From contig DASVQF010000014.1 in NCBI GenBank assembly GCA_036389315.1, positions 62,001 to 126,000 on the forward strand: a stretch of 64,000 bases of DNA. The letters run 5' to 3'. Position numbers and translations under genes: made by a program. Below the pieces are notes generated by a model, which saw only the letters and a program-made list of their open reading frames with translations, ran no database searches and had not been told where the DNA came from. The DNA is from DASQYE01 sp036389315 (GTDB taxonomy: Bacteria > Acidobacteriota > Blastocatellia > Pyrinomonadales > Pyrinomonadaceae). Below, piece after piece: positions 14,682 to 24,383 of the stretch (the first letter of the stretch is position 1; every line of letters starts with the position of its first letter).

Positions 14682-15743
14682 ATGAGCCAGGAGATGAAAG
14701 AGAAGACGGTCGCGGAGCTTGCGGCTCACGTCGGCGGGCGCGCGGTGGGCGACGCTAGTGTCTTGATTAGAAGAGTGGCGAGCCTTGAGACGGCCCAGGC
14801 GGGCGAGATAGCTTTCGTCGAAGAGAAGAAGCTGCTGGAAGGCGCGCGGAGCAGCAGGGCTTCGTGCCTTATCGTGCCCGAGGGCGCAACGCTCGACGGA
14901 AGATGCCTGATCGAAGTGGCGCGTCCCAAGCTGGCCTTTGCCTTGATCGCAGAGCTGCTGCACCCGCGCAAGCAGTACGAGCCGGGCGTACACGAGACGG
15001 CCGTTATCGCGGCGAGCGCACGCCTGGATAGTAGCGCCTACGTTGGCCCATACGTGCGCGTCGGCGAACGCACGAGCATTGGCCCAGGCACACAGATTCA
15101 CGCGGGCGTGTCAATCGGAGACGATGTTTTCATAGGGCGTGACTGTGTGATTCATCCGAACGTGGTGATCTACGACAATGTCCGTCTGGGCGACCGCGTG
15201 CATCTACACGGCGGCGTGTGTGTGGGGGCGGACGGGTTTGGCTATGTGCCCGACGCGGAGAACGTGCGCCATAAATTCCCGCAGATCGGCAGCGTCCTTA
15301 TCGAAGACGACGTGGAGATCGGCGCGCACACCTGCGTTGACAGGGGCGCGCTCGGGCGGACTCGGATCGGGCGCGCGACCAAGATAGACAACCTCGTTCA
15401 GATCGGACACAACGTTGACATAGGCGAGCGCGTCGTCATCGCCGCGCAGACAGGCATCTCGGGCAGCACGGTCATCGAAGACGACGCCGTCATCGGCGGG
15501 CAGGTCGGCTTTGGCGATCACGCGCGCGTGCAGAGCGGGGCCATCATAGGCTCTAAGGCGGGTGTCCTTCCCGGCAAGATCGTTAGGCCCGGCGTCTGGT
15601 GGGGCATCCCCGTGCAGCCCTTGGAAGATTACAAACGCCTCAACGCCCACATCAATCGCCTCCCGCAGCTACGCGAAGAGGTGAAGCGCCTGCGCGCAGA
15701 GATGGAAGAACTGAAGAAAGGGATGAGGGATGAAATGGGTTGA
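14682..15743 (+). CDS. lpxD: UDP-3-O-acylglucosamine N-acyltransferase
   Basis: 353 residues, typical for LpxD (~340). It adds the second hydroxyacyl chain, at N-2 of UDP-3-O-acyl-GlcN (third step of lipid A synthesis). An N-terminal uridine-binding domain (~1-105, with IRRVASLETAQAGEIAFVEE) is followed by a hexapeptide-repeat beta-helix and a C-terminal helix. The active-site block is DNLVQIGHNVDIG, containing the conserved His. The start ATG at 14682 follows AGAGGTTCGAGTT. The last codons lie inside a GGGATGA heptamer repeat. lpxC and fabZ, often nearby in proteobacteria, are not in this window. Confidence 0.95.
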   Translation: MSQEMKEKTVAELAAHVGGRAVGDASVLIRRVASLETAQAGEIAFVEEKKLLEGARSSRASCLIVPEGATLDGRCLIEVARPKLAFALIAELLHPRKQYEPGVHETAVIAASARLDSSAYVGPYVRVGERTSIGPGTQIHAGVSIGDDVFIGRDCVIHPNVVIYDNVRLGDRVHLHGGVCVGADGFGYVPDAENVRHKFPQIGSVLIEDDVEIGAHTCVDRGALGRTRIGRATKIDNLVQIGHNVDIGERVVIAAQTGISGSTVIEDDAVIGGQVGFGDHARVQSGAIIGSKAGVLPGKIVRPGVWWGIPVQPLEDYKRLNAHINRLPQLREEVKRLRAEMEELKKGMRDEMG

Positions 15744-15791
15744 CTGAATCGCTCATTGAATCATAATCTTCAATAGCTCTTCCTTCATCCC
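15720..15791. repeat. GGGATGA heptamer inverted repeat between lpxD and lpxB ends
   Basis: Two tandem GGGATGA units (15720-15733) encode the end of LpxD. One complementary TCATCCC unit (15785-15791) lies 51 bp on and encodes the end of LpxB on the other strand, its TGA stop being inside the unit. The arms can pair, which suits a bidirectional terminator between convergent genes. Related elements occur at 30777-30858 and 49291-49361. Confidence 0.65.
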
Positions 15792-16990
15792 TCTTCCCGT
15801 CGATGCTCCCACTCTCTGACGGCGCGCAGGACTGCGGCTGCGGCGCGGCGCGAGGCCCGTCCTGCTCCGAGCAGGGCCGTCACACGCGCGAGTTCGGCGC
15901 GCGCCTTCCGGTTACGTCCTTCGTCCAGGAGGGCCAGCAGTTCCGCAGCCAGCTTCTCTCCGTTCAACTCCTGCTGCATCAGCTCCGTCACAACCCTTTC
16001 GCCCGCGATCAGGTTGACGAGGCCGAAGTGCTCTGCGTGTATCAGGCGGCCCAGCGTGTGCCAGTTCAAGGCAGATTCCTTGTAGACGATGACGAGCGGC
16101 GTGCCGACGAGCGCGGCTTCCAGCGTCGCCGTGCCGCTCGCCACAGCCGCCGCGTCCGAGGCCGCCAGAGCTTCGCGCGTCTCGTGCTCAGAGATGCGCA
16201 AGGTCTCGGGCAGGCGCGTGCCGCGTCGCTTCGCTTCATCAATCAAGGCCGTGACTTCCGCTGCCGTTCTGCTCGGAGCGATGACGAGGACGAACTGCAC
16301 GTCGGGGCGTGTGAGCGAGATGCGCCAGGCGGCTTCGAGCATCGGCGGAAGAATGCGTTCCAGCTCTTTGCGGCGACTGCCCGGCAGGAGCGCGATCAGT
16401 GGGCGCGATTCGTCCAGACGGTTGCGGCGGCAAACTTCGGCGCGCCCGTAGCGCGGGTGGACTTCGCCCGTCAGAGGATGGCCGACGAACTCTACGTGCG
16501 TGACGCCGCGCCGCTGATACCAGCTCGGCTCGAAAGGGAGAATGCCGAGCAGGAGGTCTACGTCGCGGCGTATGTTGCGCACGCGATAGGAGCGCCAGGC
16601 CCAGAGCTGCGGGCTGATGTAATAGATCACGCGCAAGCCCCGCCTGTGCAGCGAGCGCGCCAGCCGCAGGTTGAACTCGGGCCAGTCCACCAGGATTACA
16701 GCTTCGGGCCGCCGCTCTGTGGCGACGCGCTTCAGCGTCTTGAAGGCGCGCCAGAATTTCCGAAACGCGCCAGCCACTTCGACTATCCCCATGATGGCCA
16801 GCTCGTCCGCCTGCACGACGGATTCCACTCCCGCCGCGCGCATCATTGGGCCCGTCGAGCCGTAAAGCTCCAGGTGTGCGTGCGGCGCAAGCTCCCTGAG
16901 CGCGCGCACCAGCGCGGCGGCGTGCGTGTCGCCCGACGGCTCACCGGCCACGATCATCAAACGAAAGCTCTCGGCGGACTTCGCGCTCAT
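15785..16990 (-). CDS. lpxB: Lipid-A-disaccharide synthase
   Basis: 401 residues from the ATG at 16990 (a GTG at 17029 would add 13 hydrophobic residues). It is a GT19 enzyme that condenses UDP-diacyl-GlcN with lipid X to give the tetraacyl disaccharide at the inner membrane. Hallmarks are the N-terminal IVAGEPSGDTHAA, DWPEFNLRLA, YYISPQLWAW, FVGHPLTGEVHP, LLPGSRRKEL and the late SGTATLEAALVGTPLVIVYK. No clear Shine-Dalgarno precedes either start; the ATG was chosen because the family begins close to the IVAGE strand. It is convergent with lpxD and divergent from lptD, an unusual split of lipid A genes over both strands. Confidence 0.93.
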   Translation of the reverse strand: MSAKSAESFRLMIVAGEPSGDTHAAALVRALRELAPHAHLELYGSTGPMMRAAGVESVVQADELAIMGIVEVAGAFRKFWRAFKTLKRVATERRPEAVILVDWPEFNLRLARSLHRRGLRVIYYISPQLWAWRSYRVRNIRRDVDLLLGILPFEPSWYQRRGVTHVEFVGHPLTGEVHPRYGRAEVCRRNRLDESRPLIALLPGSRRKELERILPPMLEAAWRISLTRPDVQFVLVIAPSRTAAEVTALIDEAKRRGTRLPETLRISEHETREALAASDAAAVASGTATLEAALVGTPLVIVYKESALNWHTLGRLIHAEHFGLVNLIAGERVVTELMQQELNGEKLAAELLALLDEGRNRKARAELARVTALLGAGRASRRAAAAVLRAVREWEHRREEG

Positions 16991-17130
16991 GCCGGGAGAC
17001 AATAGCACGAGCGCAAGCAGGCAACACACGTTCGCGGAGTGTCGCTCTAGCTCTTCTACCTTCCCGCTTCTGCTTTAAGCCTCTTCCGTGTTAGCATCGG
17101 CTCGCCTTTGACGACAACAGGGCGCATTCC

Positions 17131-17203
17131 ACTCGGCTCCGCTCGCGGCGCGAGCCGAGTTCAGAAGAAGCGCCCGCATCTTCTGAACTCGGCCTCTGGA
17201 GGT
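17131..17203 (+). promoter_or_regulatory. Mutually exclusive hairpins in the lptD leader
   Basis: ACTCGGCTC (17131-17139) can pair with GAGCCGAGT (17152-17160). Alternatively GCCGAGTTCAGAAGA (17154-17168) forms a perfect 15-bp stem with 17179-17193, which again ends in ACTCGGC. The shared GCCGAGT can be in only one stem at a time. The lptD ribosome site GGAGGT (17198-17203) starts 4 nt after the larger stem. There is no T-tract, so translational or RNA-stability control is more likely than transcription attenuation. Function is inferred from sequence only. Confidence 0.5.
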
Positions 17204-17216
17204 CTTCGTCTAATCT

Positions 17217-19757
17217 TTGCGCAATCCTGTTTTCGCAATCCATTTGCGCTGTTTGTCGGTCTTCGCCTGCTTCCTGTTGATCTGCCTGGTGCTCTGTGTC
17301 TGCCCGCGCGCCCGTGCGCAGCAGCAGACCAATCCAGTCGAGCGCGAGGTCATCAATCCGTTGACCGACACGCCGGACGTGAACCCGCTCAGGCAGGAGC
17401 AGCCCGTGCGTGCGCGCCTGCCCGTCAGGACGGGAGACGGGCGCGCGACCGCAGCGACGGACGAGTTGGACGTGCGCGCAGACAAGCTGACGGCGAGTGG
17501 GCCCAAGGAGGCGCGCATAGTCGTCTACGAAGGCAATGTTGACGTACGCATCGGCGTCTATCGCTTGCAGGCCGACAAGGTCACCGTCTACGAAGCGAAC
17601 AACAGGGTCGTGGCCGAAGGCAACGTCGTGTTTGACCAGGAGCCTGGACAACGCATCACGGGCTCTCGCGCCGAGTGGAATTACTCGACCAAGCTCGGAT
17701 TTTTCGTCAACTCGACGGGTTTTACCAACCAGACGCAGGACGGCACAGTCCTCTACTTCACGGCCGACAGCGTCGAGAAGGTCGCGCCCGACAAGATCGT
17801 CGCCGTCAACGCCGAAGTCACAGCCTGCGAAGAGAACGTGCCGAAGTGGAGCTTCAAGTCCACGCGCGTCAGTATCACCCTCAACGACCGCGTGAGGGTC
17901 AGGACGCCGAGCTTTCGCATCCGTGGCGTGCCCGTCCTCGTGATGCCTTACGCTTCCGTTTCGATCAAGCGGCGAGACCGCGCCTCAGGCTTTCTGACTC
18001 CGACCTTCAGCGGCTCCGGCAACAAAGGCTTTCGCATCTCGAACGCCTACTACCAGACTTTGGGTCGCTCGGCCGACATCACTTTCCGCAACGACATCTA
18101 CACTGAGCGCGGACTGGGTTTCGGATTCGACCTCCGCACGCGGGCCAACTCGCGCTCTTCCCTAGACCTAGGACTCTACGCCGTCAAAGACCGCATCTTT
18201 GGGCCCGAGGAGAGCCCCGAGAATCCAGACCAGGGCGGCTCGATGTTTTACGTCAAGGGAGTCCATTACTTTCCGAACGGGTTCGTCGCCGCCGCAGACG
18301 TGAACATCACTTCAAACCTGGCCTTTCGGCAGGTCTTCTCCGATTCGATCCAGCAGGCCATCTCGCCCGAGGAGCGCTCGCAGCTCTTCATCAACAAGAA
18401 CGCGGGCGACTACAGCTTCAACTTCCTGGCCCGCACGCAGGTCACTTCTCTGCCCAACGTGCGGGTGCGCACGCGCCAGCTTCCGAGCATCACGCTCGAC
18501 AAGCGCCCTTCCGCTCTCAGGTACTTCGAGCGCCTGCCCGTCTACTTCTCTTTCGAGGGCGGCCTCGAAGGCGTGAGCCGCAAAGAGACGGTCGAAGACC
18601 CCGCGGCATTTCTGGCCCAGGTGGCGGGCGAAGCCATCAACACGCCATCCATCGTGCAACGCCTGGACGTGCACCCGCGCTTCGCCGTCCCCTTTCATTT
18701 CGGCGGCTGGTCTGTGACGGCCACGGCCGGCCTGCGCGGGACTTACTATTCCAATTCGATTGACCCGACGACCCGCCTGGTCTTGAGCCGAGATGTCGTG
18801 CGCGGCTACGGAGAGTTCGAGGTGGACGTGCGACCGCCCGCTCTGGCGCGCAACTTCCGGCACGGCGACGGCTCCTTCTTCTTCCGCCACGTCATAGAGC
18901 CCTACATGATCTATCGCAAGATCGAGGGCATCACCAATTTCGAGCGCATCATCCGCACCGATTACACCGACGCCATAGCCGACACCAACGAGATTGAGTT
19001 CGGCATACACAATCGCTTCTTCACGCGACGCTCGACTGAAAACGTGAGCGGCGTGACCACCCCGGCCAGCAACCGCCCGCACGTTCCCCTGGCGAGCCAG
19101 CCTTACGAGGCGCTGACCATCACCGTGCGCGGGAAATATTTCTTCGACCCATATTTCGGAGGCGCGCTCGTTCCCGGTCGCCGCAACCAGTTCTATCCGA
19201 TCAATACCTTTTCGGCCTTCTCTTACGGCGGCGTGCCCCGCCGCTTTTCGCCCGTCAACATAGAGGCGCGCTACCGCCCGCAGCACAACCTGTTCGCGGA
19301 CGTACGCACGGACATAGACGTGCAGAAGTTCGGAGTGCGAAACTTTTCGCTGACCTTCGGCTTGAACCTGCGCCTGATACGGGCCTATCAAAGCTTCTAC
19401 TTCACGCGGGCCATCAGCCTGGTTCCGAGCCTCCGCCAGTTCGGCGACCCGTTCGGCCATGAAGTGGGCACACAGCGCGGCTCGCAGTGGAGCCCTTCTG
19501 TTTTCCTGGGCAAGCCTGATCGCGGCCTCTACGGCGGCGCTTCCTTCTTCTTCGATTTCCAGAACCGCCCGCGCGAGGGGAACACGTCCCTGGTGAGCGC
19601 CGTGCTCACGCTCGGCTACACTTGGGACTGCTGCGCCGTGACCGTGCAGAACTACCACTTCAACGTCGGCCTGCGCAACGAGAACCGGACGGTCTTCAGC
19701 TTCCGCCTCAACGGCATAGGCACTTTCGGCACGGAACAGATCGGCCAGCGATTCTGA
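17217..19757 (+). CDS. lptD: LPS-assembly outer membrane protein
   Basis: 846 residues. LptD is the outer-membrane beta-barrel that, with LptE, inserts LPS into the outer leaflet. The start is TTG at 17217 (no ATG or GTG fits) with GGAGGT 13 bp upstream. A signal peptide runs to about residue 35 (hydrophobic FACFLLICLVLCV then ARAQ). Residues ~75-200 match the OstA/LptA-like jellyroll (DELDVRADKLTASG, YRLQADKVTVYEANNRVVAEGNV). The rest is beta-rich with the LptD signatures VPVLVMPYASVSIKRRDRASGFL and GFRISNAYYQTL, and closing strands ending RLNGIGTFGTEQIGQRF. Cys pairs TACEENVP and WDCCAV could form the disulfides that LptD needs. It lies with lpxA, lpxD and lpxB. Confidence 0.92.
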   Translation: MRNPVFAIHLRCLSVFACFLLICLVLCVCPRARAQQQTNPVEREVINPLTDTPDVNPLRQEQPVRARLPVRTGDGRATAATDELDVRADKLTASGPKEARIVVYEGNVDVRIGVYRLQADKVTVYEANNRVVAEGNVVFDQEPGQRITGSRAEWNYSTKLGFFVNSTGFTNQTQDGTVLYFTADSVEKVAPDKIVAVNAEVTACEENVPKWSFKSTRVSITLNDRVRVRTPSFRIRGVPVLVMPYASVSIKRRDRASGFLTPTFSGSGNKGFRISNAYYQTLGRSADITFRNDIYTERGLGFGFDLRTRANSRSSLDLGLYAVKDRIFGPEESPENPDQGGSMFYVKGVHYFPNGFVAAADVNITSNLAFRQVFSDSIQQAISPEERSQLFINKNAGDYSFNFLARTQVTSLPNVRVRTRQLPSITLDKRPSALRYFERLPVYFSFEGGLEGVSRKETVEDPAAFLAQVAGEAINTPSIVQRLDVHPRFAVPFHFGGWSVTATAGLRGTYYSNSIDPTTRLVLSRDVVRGYGEFEVDVRPPALARNFRHGDGSFFFRHVIEPYMIYRKIEGITNFERIIRTDYTDAIADTNEIEFGIHNRFFTRRSTENVSGVTTPASNRPHVPLASQPYEALTITVRGKYFFDPYFGGALVPGRRNQFYPINTFSAFSYGGVPRRFSPVNIEARYRPQHNLFADVRTDIDVQKFGVRNFSLTFGLNLRLIRAYQSFYFTRAISLVPSLRQFGDPFGHEVGTQRGSQWSPSVFLGKPDRGLYGGASFFFDFQNRPREGNTSLVSAVLTLGYTWDCCAVTVQNYHFNVGLRNENRTVFSFRLNGIGTFGTEQIGQRF

Positions 19758-20048
19758 GAGCGTTTGGCCGCCGCGCTCGATGGGGAATATAATCCGCCGG
19801 GCGTGTCCGGTTTCCCGCCTCAAAAGGGGCTGAAGAGCGGGTTCCGGATGCATCCTTCGGTGCGGTATGTGGCATCAAAAGCAACGTTTCCGAACTGTTT
19901 GCCACGGAAGACTTTTCCCGACTGCGCCCCCAACTCCGATAGTCTTAAGTAGAATTTGATAATTGCGGTGCTCGTCTTTTAACCTTTCCCCCTCTCTCGG
20001 GTCTGGATTTGAGGCCGCCCGCCATCGTCCGTTTTCAGGAGAGCACAG

Positions 20049-23000
20049 ATGTTGCGCGTTCCCCACAATCGTAGAGCCCCCGCGTCCAGTCAAACGAAGT
20101 CTCGGAGAAGCCGCTTTCGCCTGAGCTTGACGGTCGCGCTCTGCCTCTTAGCCCTCGCCAGCCTGGCGGCCTTCGGCGTCTCGGCGCAACTCACGGACGG
20201 CCCTCCTGCGAACGAGGCTCCCAATCAGGCGGCCCTTCAATCCTCCACCGCGAAGGGGTCGCACGGGGCGGAGTTTGTTCCGGGCGACATACTGGTTCGC
20301 TATCGCAACAATCTGGCAGCCAGTCGTGCTGAGACGGCAGACCTCCCGCTGCTCAAGCACGGGCGCGCGATGAAGGTCAACGTCGAGCGCTTCGACGGCT
20401 CTCGCCTTGTGCCGGGCTTGCGCATTGCGCGCGTCCGGGCCGAAGAGACGCTCGATGCGATTGCGGCCCTCAAGGAAGACCCCAATGTGCTCTACGCCGA
20501 GCCGAACTACATCATGCACGCGGAACTGCTGCCTAATGACGCGCGCTTCGGCGAGATGTGGGCCCTTAAAAACACAGGTCAGTCGGGCAACGTGGGCCCT
20601 CCCGAAGATACCCGCCTTGTCAGCGGCACGCCGGGCGTAGATATTGACGCCGAGCTGGCCTGGACAAATTTCAATACCGGCAGCAGCAGCGTCGTCGTCG
20701 GCATCATCGATTCGGGCATAGACATTAACCACCCTGACCTGCAAGCCAACATCTGGACTAATCCGGGCGAATCGGGCGGCGGCAAAGAGAGTAACGGAAT
20801 TGACGACGACGGGAACGGTCGCATTGACGATGTACACGGCTGGGACTTCTTTTCAAACAACAACTCCGTCTACGATGATCCGGCCGTAGACTTTCACGGC
20901 ACGCACGTCGCCGGAACCATCGGCGCTGTCGGCAACAACGGCATAGGCGTCACCGGCATCAACTGGCAGATAAAGATGATGCCGCTCAAGTTTATCGGCC
21001 CAACCGACGGGGGGGACACGGGGGGTTCGACCACAGGGGCAATCGCGGCGATAACATACGCCGTGGATATGCGTAATCGCGGCGTGAATATCCGCGTCCT
21101 GAACAACAGTTGGGGCAGTAGCGGCCCCCCCGGGCAGTCCCTCACCAATGCCGTCAACGCTGCCAATAACGCTGGCATCCTTTTCGTGGCGGCGGCTGGC
21201 AATGAGAGTACAGATAGCGATGATTCGCCGGGAACGCCCGGAGGTGTTGACGCCCCGAACGTGATTCGCGCGATGGCGACCGACCGCATTGACGACCTGG
21301 CCTATTTCTCTAACATCGGAACGCGACTGCCCGGCATAGGCGCGCCCGGCCGGGGCATCCTGAGCACAACCCCGCGCAACTACACGGGCGCGACATATAC
21401 GGAGGCGGACGGCTCGACCTACAGCTTCTTTGCCGGGACTTCGATGGCGACGCCGCATGTGACGGGCGTCGCGGCTCTCATCCTGGCGCAGTATCCGGGC
21501 ATCTCCGTGCAGCGTTTGCGCGCCGCGCTCCTCTTCAGCGGCGAAGCCACTGCGGCGCTCGCAGGCAAGACCTCAGGCGGGCGCAGGTTGAATGCCTACC
21601 AGGCTCTACTTAACGCCGGTACGACAGATTCCGTCGCGCCCACCGTCAGCGGGCTCGCCGTCGCGTCCCAGAACGGTCGCAACGTCACCTTGCAGTTCAG
21701 CGCAGGCGATGACGGCGCTTCCGGTCTCGCCGCTCTCTACGACATTATCTTTACGTCGAGCGCGGGCGGGCAGTATCACATCGGCGCTTTCGCCCCGAGC
21801 CTGTTGAGCAATTCGCAGAGCGTGACGGTGACTATTCCTTACAGGCAAACTGCCGGAACCATCACCTTGAACGCGCTTGACGAGGTTGGCAACAGTGGCT
21901 TGGCAAGCGTCGGCGTCACAGTAGGCGACACGGTCACGCAACCCTATACCGTCGCCCTGAGCGCAGCCGCCCCGCTTTCGACCGGCGGCACGGGGCTTGG
22001 GGTTATCGGCGACGACAAGTACAGGTTCAACTACCAGCTCCCCTTCCCCTTCCCCTTCTTCGGGCAGCCCGTGAGCAGAGTTTCCGTTTCAACGAACGGC
22101 GCGCTCTACTTCGCGCCGCCGCCGCAAAGAACCAACGGCGATGCTGACGATGCCGGAAGCTCCGTGCTCGGACTCAATTCTCAGGCGATGATCGCCGGTA
22201 TGTGGGACGACCTGCGCACAGACCGCTTCAGCGGTGACGTGTTCGTCGTCACCCCCGAAGCCGGTCGCATCATCTTTCGCTGGCAGGGCTCGACCTTCGC
22301 CAGTGACACACAGCCCGTCAATTTCGAGATAGAGCTGCGCAGCGATGGAGTAATCCAAACGCGATACGGCAGCGGCAACGGCGGCCTGAGACCCGTAGTC
22401 GGTATCTCAAGCGGTGACGCCGATGCTTATTCCGCAAACGCTACGAACGCCTACGTGGTCGGCTCGCACACTTCGACTTCTTCCCTGATAGACTTGGCGA
22501 ACGCGCAGACAGTGACATTTGCGCCGCAGGCTACGGCTCCGGCCTGCACATACGCTCTGAGCCAGACGGCGCAGAGCTTTTCATCCGGGGCCGCTTCGGG
22601 CACTGTCAACGTGACTGCGGGCGCGGGTTGCACTTGGACTGCCGCGAGCAACGATCCGTCATTCATCACTATCACGTCGGGCACGGGCGGCACTGGAAAC
22701 GGCACGCTCAGCTTCTCGGTCGCAGCCAACGCGGGGGCCGCGCGCACGGGCACGCTGACCATCGCAGGCCAAACCTTCACGGTCACGCAGGCCGCCGCTC
22801 CTGCGAGCGTACAATTGGGCCAGGCGAGCTACTCTGTGAGCGAAGGGCAGGCGTTTCTCAACGTCGTCGTCACGCGCACGGGCGACACGTCCAGCGCCAT
22901 GACGATCAGGTACGCGACCAGCGACACGACGGACGCCAACTTCCGCTGTGACCCGAGCACCGTGGGCCAAGTCACGGGCGTCGCTTCCAGAAAGTGCGAT

Positions 23001-23921
23001 TACCACATAGCTGCGGGCAAGCTGCGCTTTGCTGCGGGCGAGAGCACAAAGCAGTTGACCCTGAGCATCGTAGACGATGTCTTTGTCGAGCCCCCGGAGA
23101 CTTTCACTCTGACCCTGAGCGACCTGACCATCACCATCGCAGGCATCAACGTCAGCGTCCCTCTCAACCTGAGCGTTCCCGTCACGATCACGGACAACGA
23201 CGTGGCCGGGACGCCGAACCCGATAGACCAGACAGCCTTCTACGTCCGCCAGCTCTACGTTGATCTCCTGAGCCGCGAGCCCGATGCAGCGGGCCTGAGC
23301 GGCTGGACAAATCGCATCAACCTCTGCGGGCAGCAGGGACAGCCTCCGCCTCCCTGTGATCGTGTGACGGTCGGAGGCGACGGCTTCCTGCGCTCGGGAG
23401 AGTTCTTCGACCGACAGTTCTTCGTGCTTCGTCTCTATCGCACGGGCCTGGGAAGAATACTTCGTTATGACGAGATAAGCGATCTGGCCTATGTCAGCGG
23501 CTTTTTGACCAGCACGGATTTGGAATTGAACAAGCAGGACTTGGTGGCGGACATAATGGCCAGGGCTGAGTTCGCCAGTCAGTACAATGGCCTGCCGAAC
23601 GATCAGTTTGTGGACAGGCTGTTGCAGACGGCCGTCGTCAGCGTGCCGCAGTCAGTACGAGACGCCTGGGTCTCGGCTCTCAACGCTGGCAGCAAGACGA
23701 GAGCAGTGGTCTTCAGAGAGATTTCTGAGCGCGAGGAGGTAAGCGCCAAGTACTTGCACGAAGCGCAGGTCGTGTCGGCTTACTACGGATTCTTCACCAG
23801 GAATCCGGACGGGGCGTACTTCAACTACTTGCAGCGGCTCGACGCTGGACAGATTACGCTCGGCGACCTGGCTAATGCTTTCATCAACGCCGCTGAGTAT
23901 CGCCAGCGGTTCGGCCCCTGA
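20049..23921 (+). CDS. Secreted subtilisin-like (S8) serine peptidase with BACON, Calx-beta and DUF4214 domains
   Basis: 1290 residues. A long n-region plus hydrophobic stretch (SLTVALCLLALASLAAFGVSAQ) forms the signal peptide. A propeptide-like part (~70-155, ILVRYRNN, VLYAEPNYIMH) precedes the S8 domain with the catalytic triad D221 (GIIDSGIDINHPD), H283 (FHGTHVAG) and S465 (AGTSMATPH). Then come a possible Ig/jellyroll part, a BACON-like repeat (CTYALSQTAQSF...FTVTQ, ~835-915), a Calx-beta domain (SVSEGQAFLNVVVTRTGDT) and a C-terminal DUF4214 of ~200 residues (FYVRQLYVDLLSREPDAAGL). The DUF4214 recurs in two other proteins of the window. The 291 bp in front hold no gene that I recognise. 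Secretion and proteolysis are supported; the substrate is unknown. Confidence 0.92.
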   Translation: MLRVPHNRRAPASSQTKSRRSRFRLSLTVALCLLALASLAAFGVSAQLTDGPPANEAPNQAALQSSTAKGSHGAEFVPGDILVRYRNNLAASRAETADLPLLKHGRAMKVNVERFDGSRLVPGLRIARVRAEETLDAIAALKEDPNVLYAEPNYIMHAELLPNDARFGEMWALKNTGQSGNVGPPEDTRLVSGTPGVDIDAELAWTNFNTGSSSVVVGIIDSGIDINHPDLQANIWTNPGESGGGKESNGIDDDGNGRIDDVHGWDFFSNNNSVYDDPAVDFHGTHVAGTIGAVGNNGIGVTGINWQIKMMPLKFIGPTDGGDTGGSTTGAIAAITYAVDMRNRGVNIRVLNNSWGSSGPPGQSLTNAVNAANNAGILFVAAAGNESTDSDDSPGTPGGVDAPNVIRAMATDRIDDLAYFSNIGTRLPGIGAPGRGILSTTPRNYTGATYTEADGSTYSFFAGTSMATPHVTGVAALILAQYPGISVQRLRAALLFSGEATAALAGKTSGGRRLNAYQALLNAGTTDSVAPTVSGLAVASQNGRNVTLQFSAGDDGASGLAALYDIIFTSSAGGQYHIGAFAPSLLSNSQSVTVTIPYRQTAGTITLNALDEVGNSGLASVGVTVGDTVTQPYTVALSAAAPLSTGGTGLGVIGDDKYRFNYQLPFPFPFFGQPVSRVSVSTNGALYFAPPPQRTNGDADDAGSSVLGLNSQAMIAGMWDDLRTDRFSGDVFVVTPEAGRIIFRWQGSTFASDTQPVNFEIELRSDGVIQTRYGSGNGGLRPVVGISSGDADAYSANATNAYVVGSHTSTSSLIDLANAQTVTFAPQATAPACTYALSQTAQSFSSGAASGTVNVTAGAGCTWTAASNDPSFITITSGTGGTGNGTLSFSVAANAGAARTGTLTIAGQTFTVTQAAAPASVQLGQASYSVSEGQAFLNVVVTRTGDTSSAMTIRYATSDTTDANFRCDPSTVGQVTGVASRKCDYHIAAGKLRFAAGESTKQLTLSIVDDVFVEPPETFTLTLSDLTITIAGINVSVPLNLSVPVTITDNDVAGTPNPIDQTAFYVRQLYVDLLSREPDAAGLSGWTNRINLCGQQGQPPPPCDRVTVGGDGFLRSGEFFDRQFFVLRLYRTGLGRILRYDEISDLAYVSGFLTSTDLELNKQDLVADIMARAEFASQYNGLPNDQFVDRLLQTAVVSVPQSVRDAWVSALNAGSKTRAVVFREISEREEVSAKYLHEAQVVSAYYGFFTRNPDGAYFNYLQRLDAGQITLGDLANAFINAAEYRQRFGP

Positions 23922-24383
23922 CGGGCCCTGTAAATTAATCGAACCGGGGCGCGCGGCGGGCGTGGAAAGCGCAGCGCCTTCCTCTGTGCAGCGCGCGGCC
24001 CTGTGTACTTAAGTTCCGAAATCTTGATTCGTTTGCCACCACGTACGGTGTCGCGTCAGCTTCCCGGTCTCAGGAGTGGACGCGTTTAATACGCCTGGAA
24101 GCGGTTTCGGGCGCGGATGGTTTCAGGACGAGCCTCGGCCCAGAGGGCGCTTGCCGACTCGTAAGCGCTGATAGAAATAGCTGTTTCGCAGGCTCAGGCC
24201 GCCCGCAGCTCCGGCCGCAGCCCTGCGCGTCACTCGCTTTGCCCGTTTGTGGCCTCTGCGTTGCATCAAACAGTGGCCCGGCTGCATATAAAGCGCCGCT
24301 CGAATCAGGGGCTCAGAGCCGTTAGCAAGAGTTTTTCAGCCAGAGTCTTTACTATTTTTACTTCCGAAGCCGGGGCCGGTTTT
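23922..24383. other. Intergenic region with no recognised feature
   Basis: 462 bp between the subtilase and matrixin-like genes. It is GC-rich, with scattered short palindromes and a CATATAAA stretch near 24284 that could be part of a promoter for the next gene. An upstream in-frame extension of the protease (from 24249) is open but lacks a signal peptide and is not favoured. No RNA gene or riboswitch consensus was recognised. Confidence 0.6.

Noticed and set aside
18312..19853. 513-codon antisense frame in lptD
   Set aside because: Opposite the well-supported LptD barrel; no family features.
23922..24383. Possible c-di-GMP riboswitch near GGAGTGGACGCG
   Set aside because: The GGGCAAACC-type core and the second stem of the GEMM consensus are missing.
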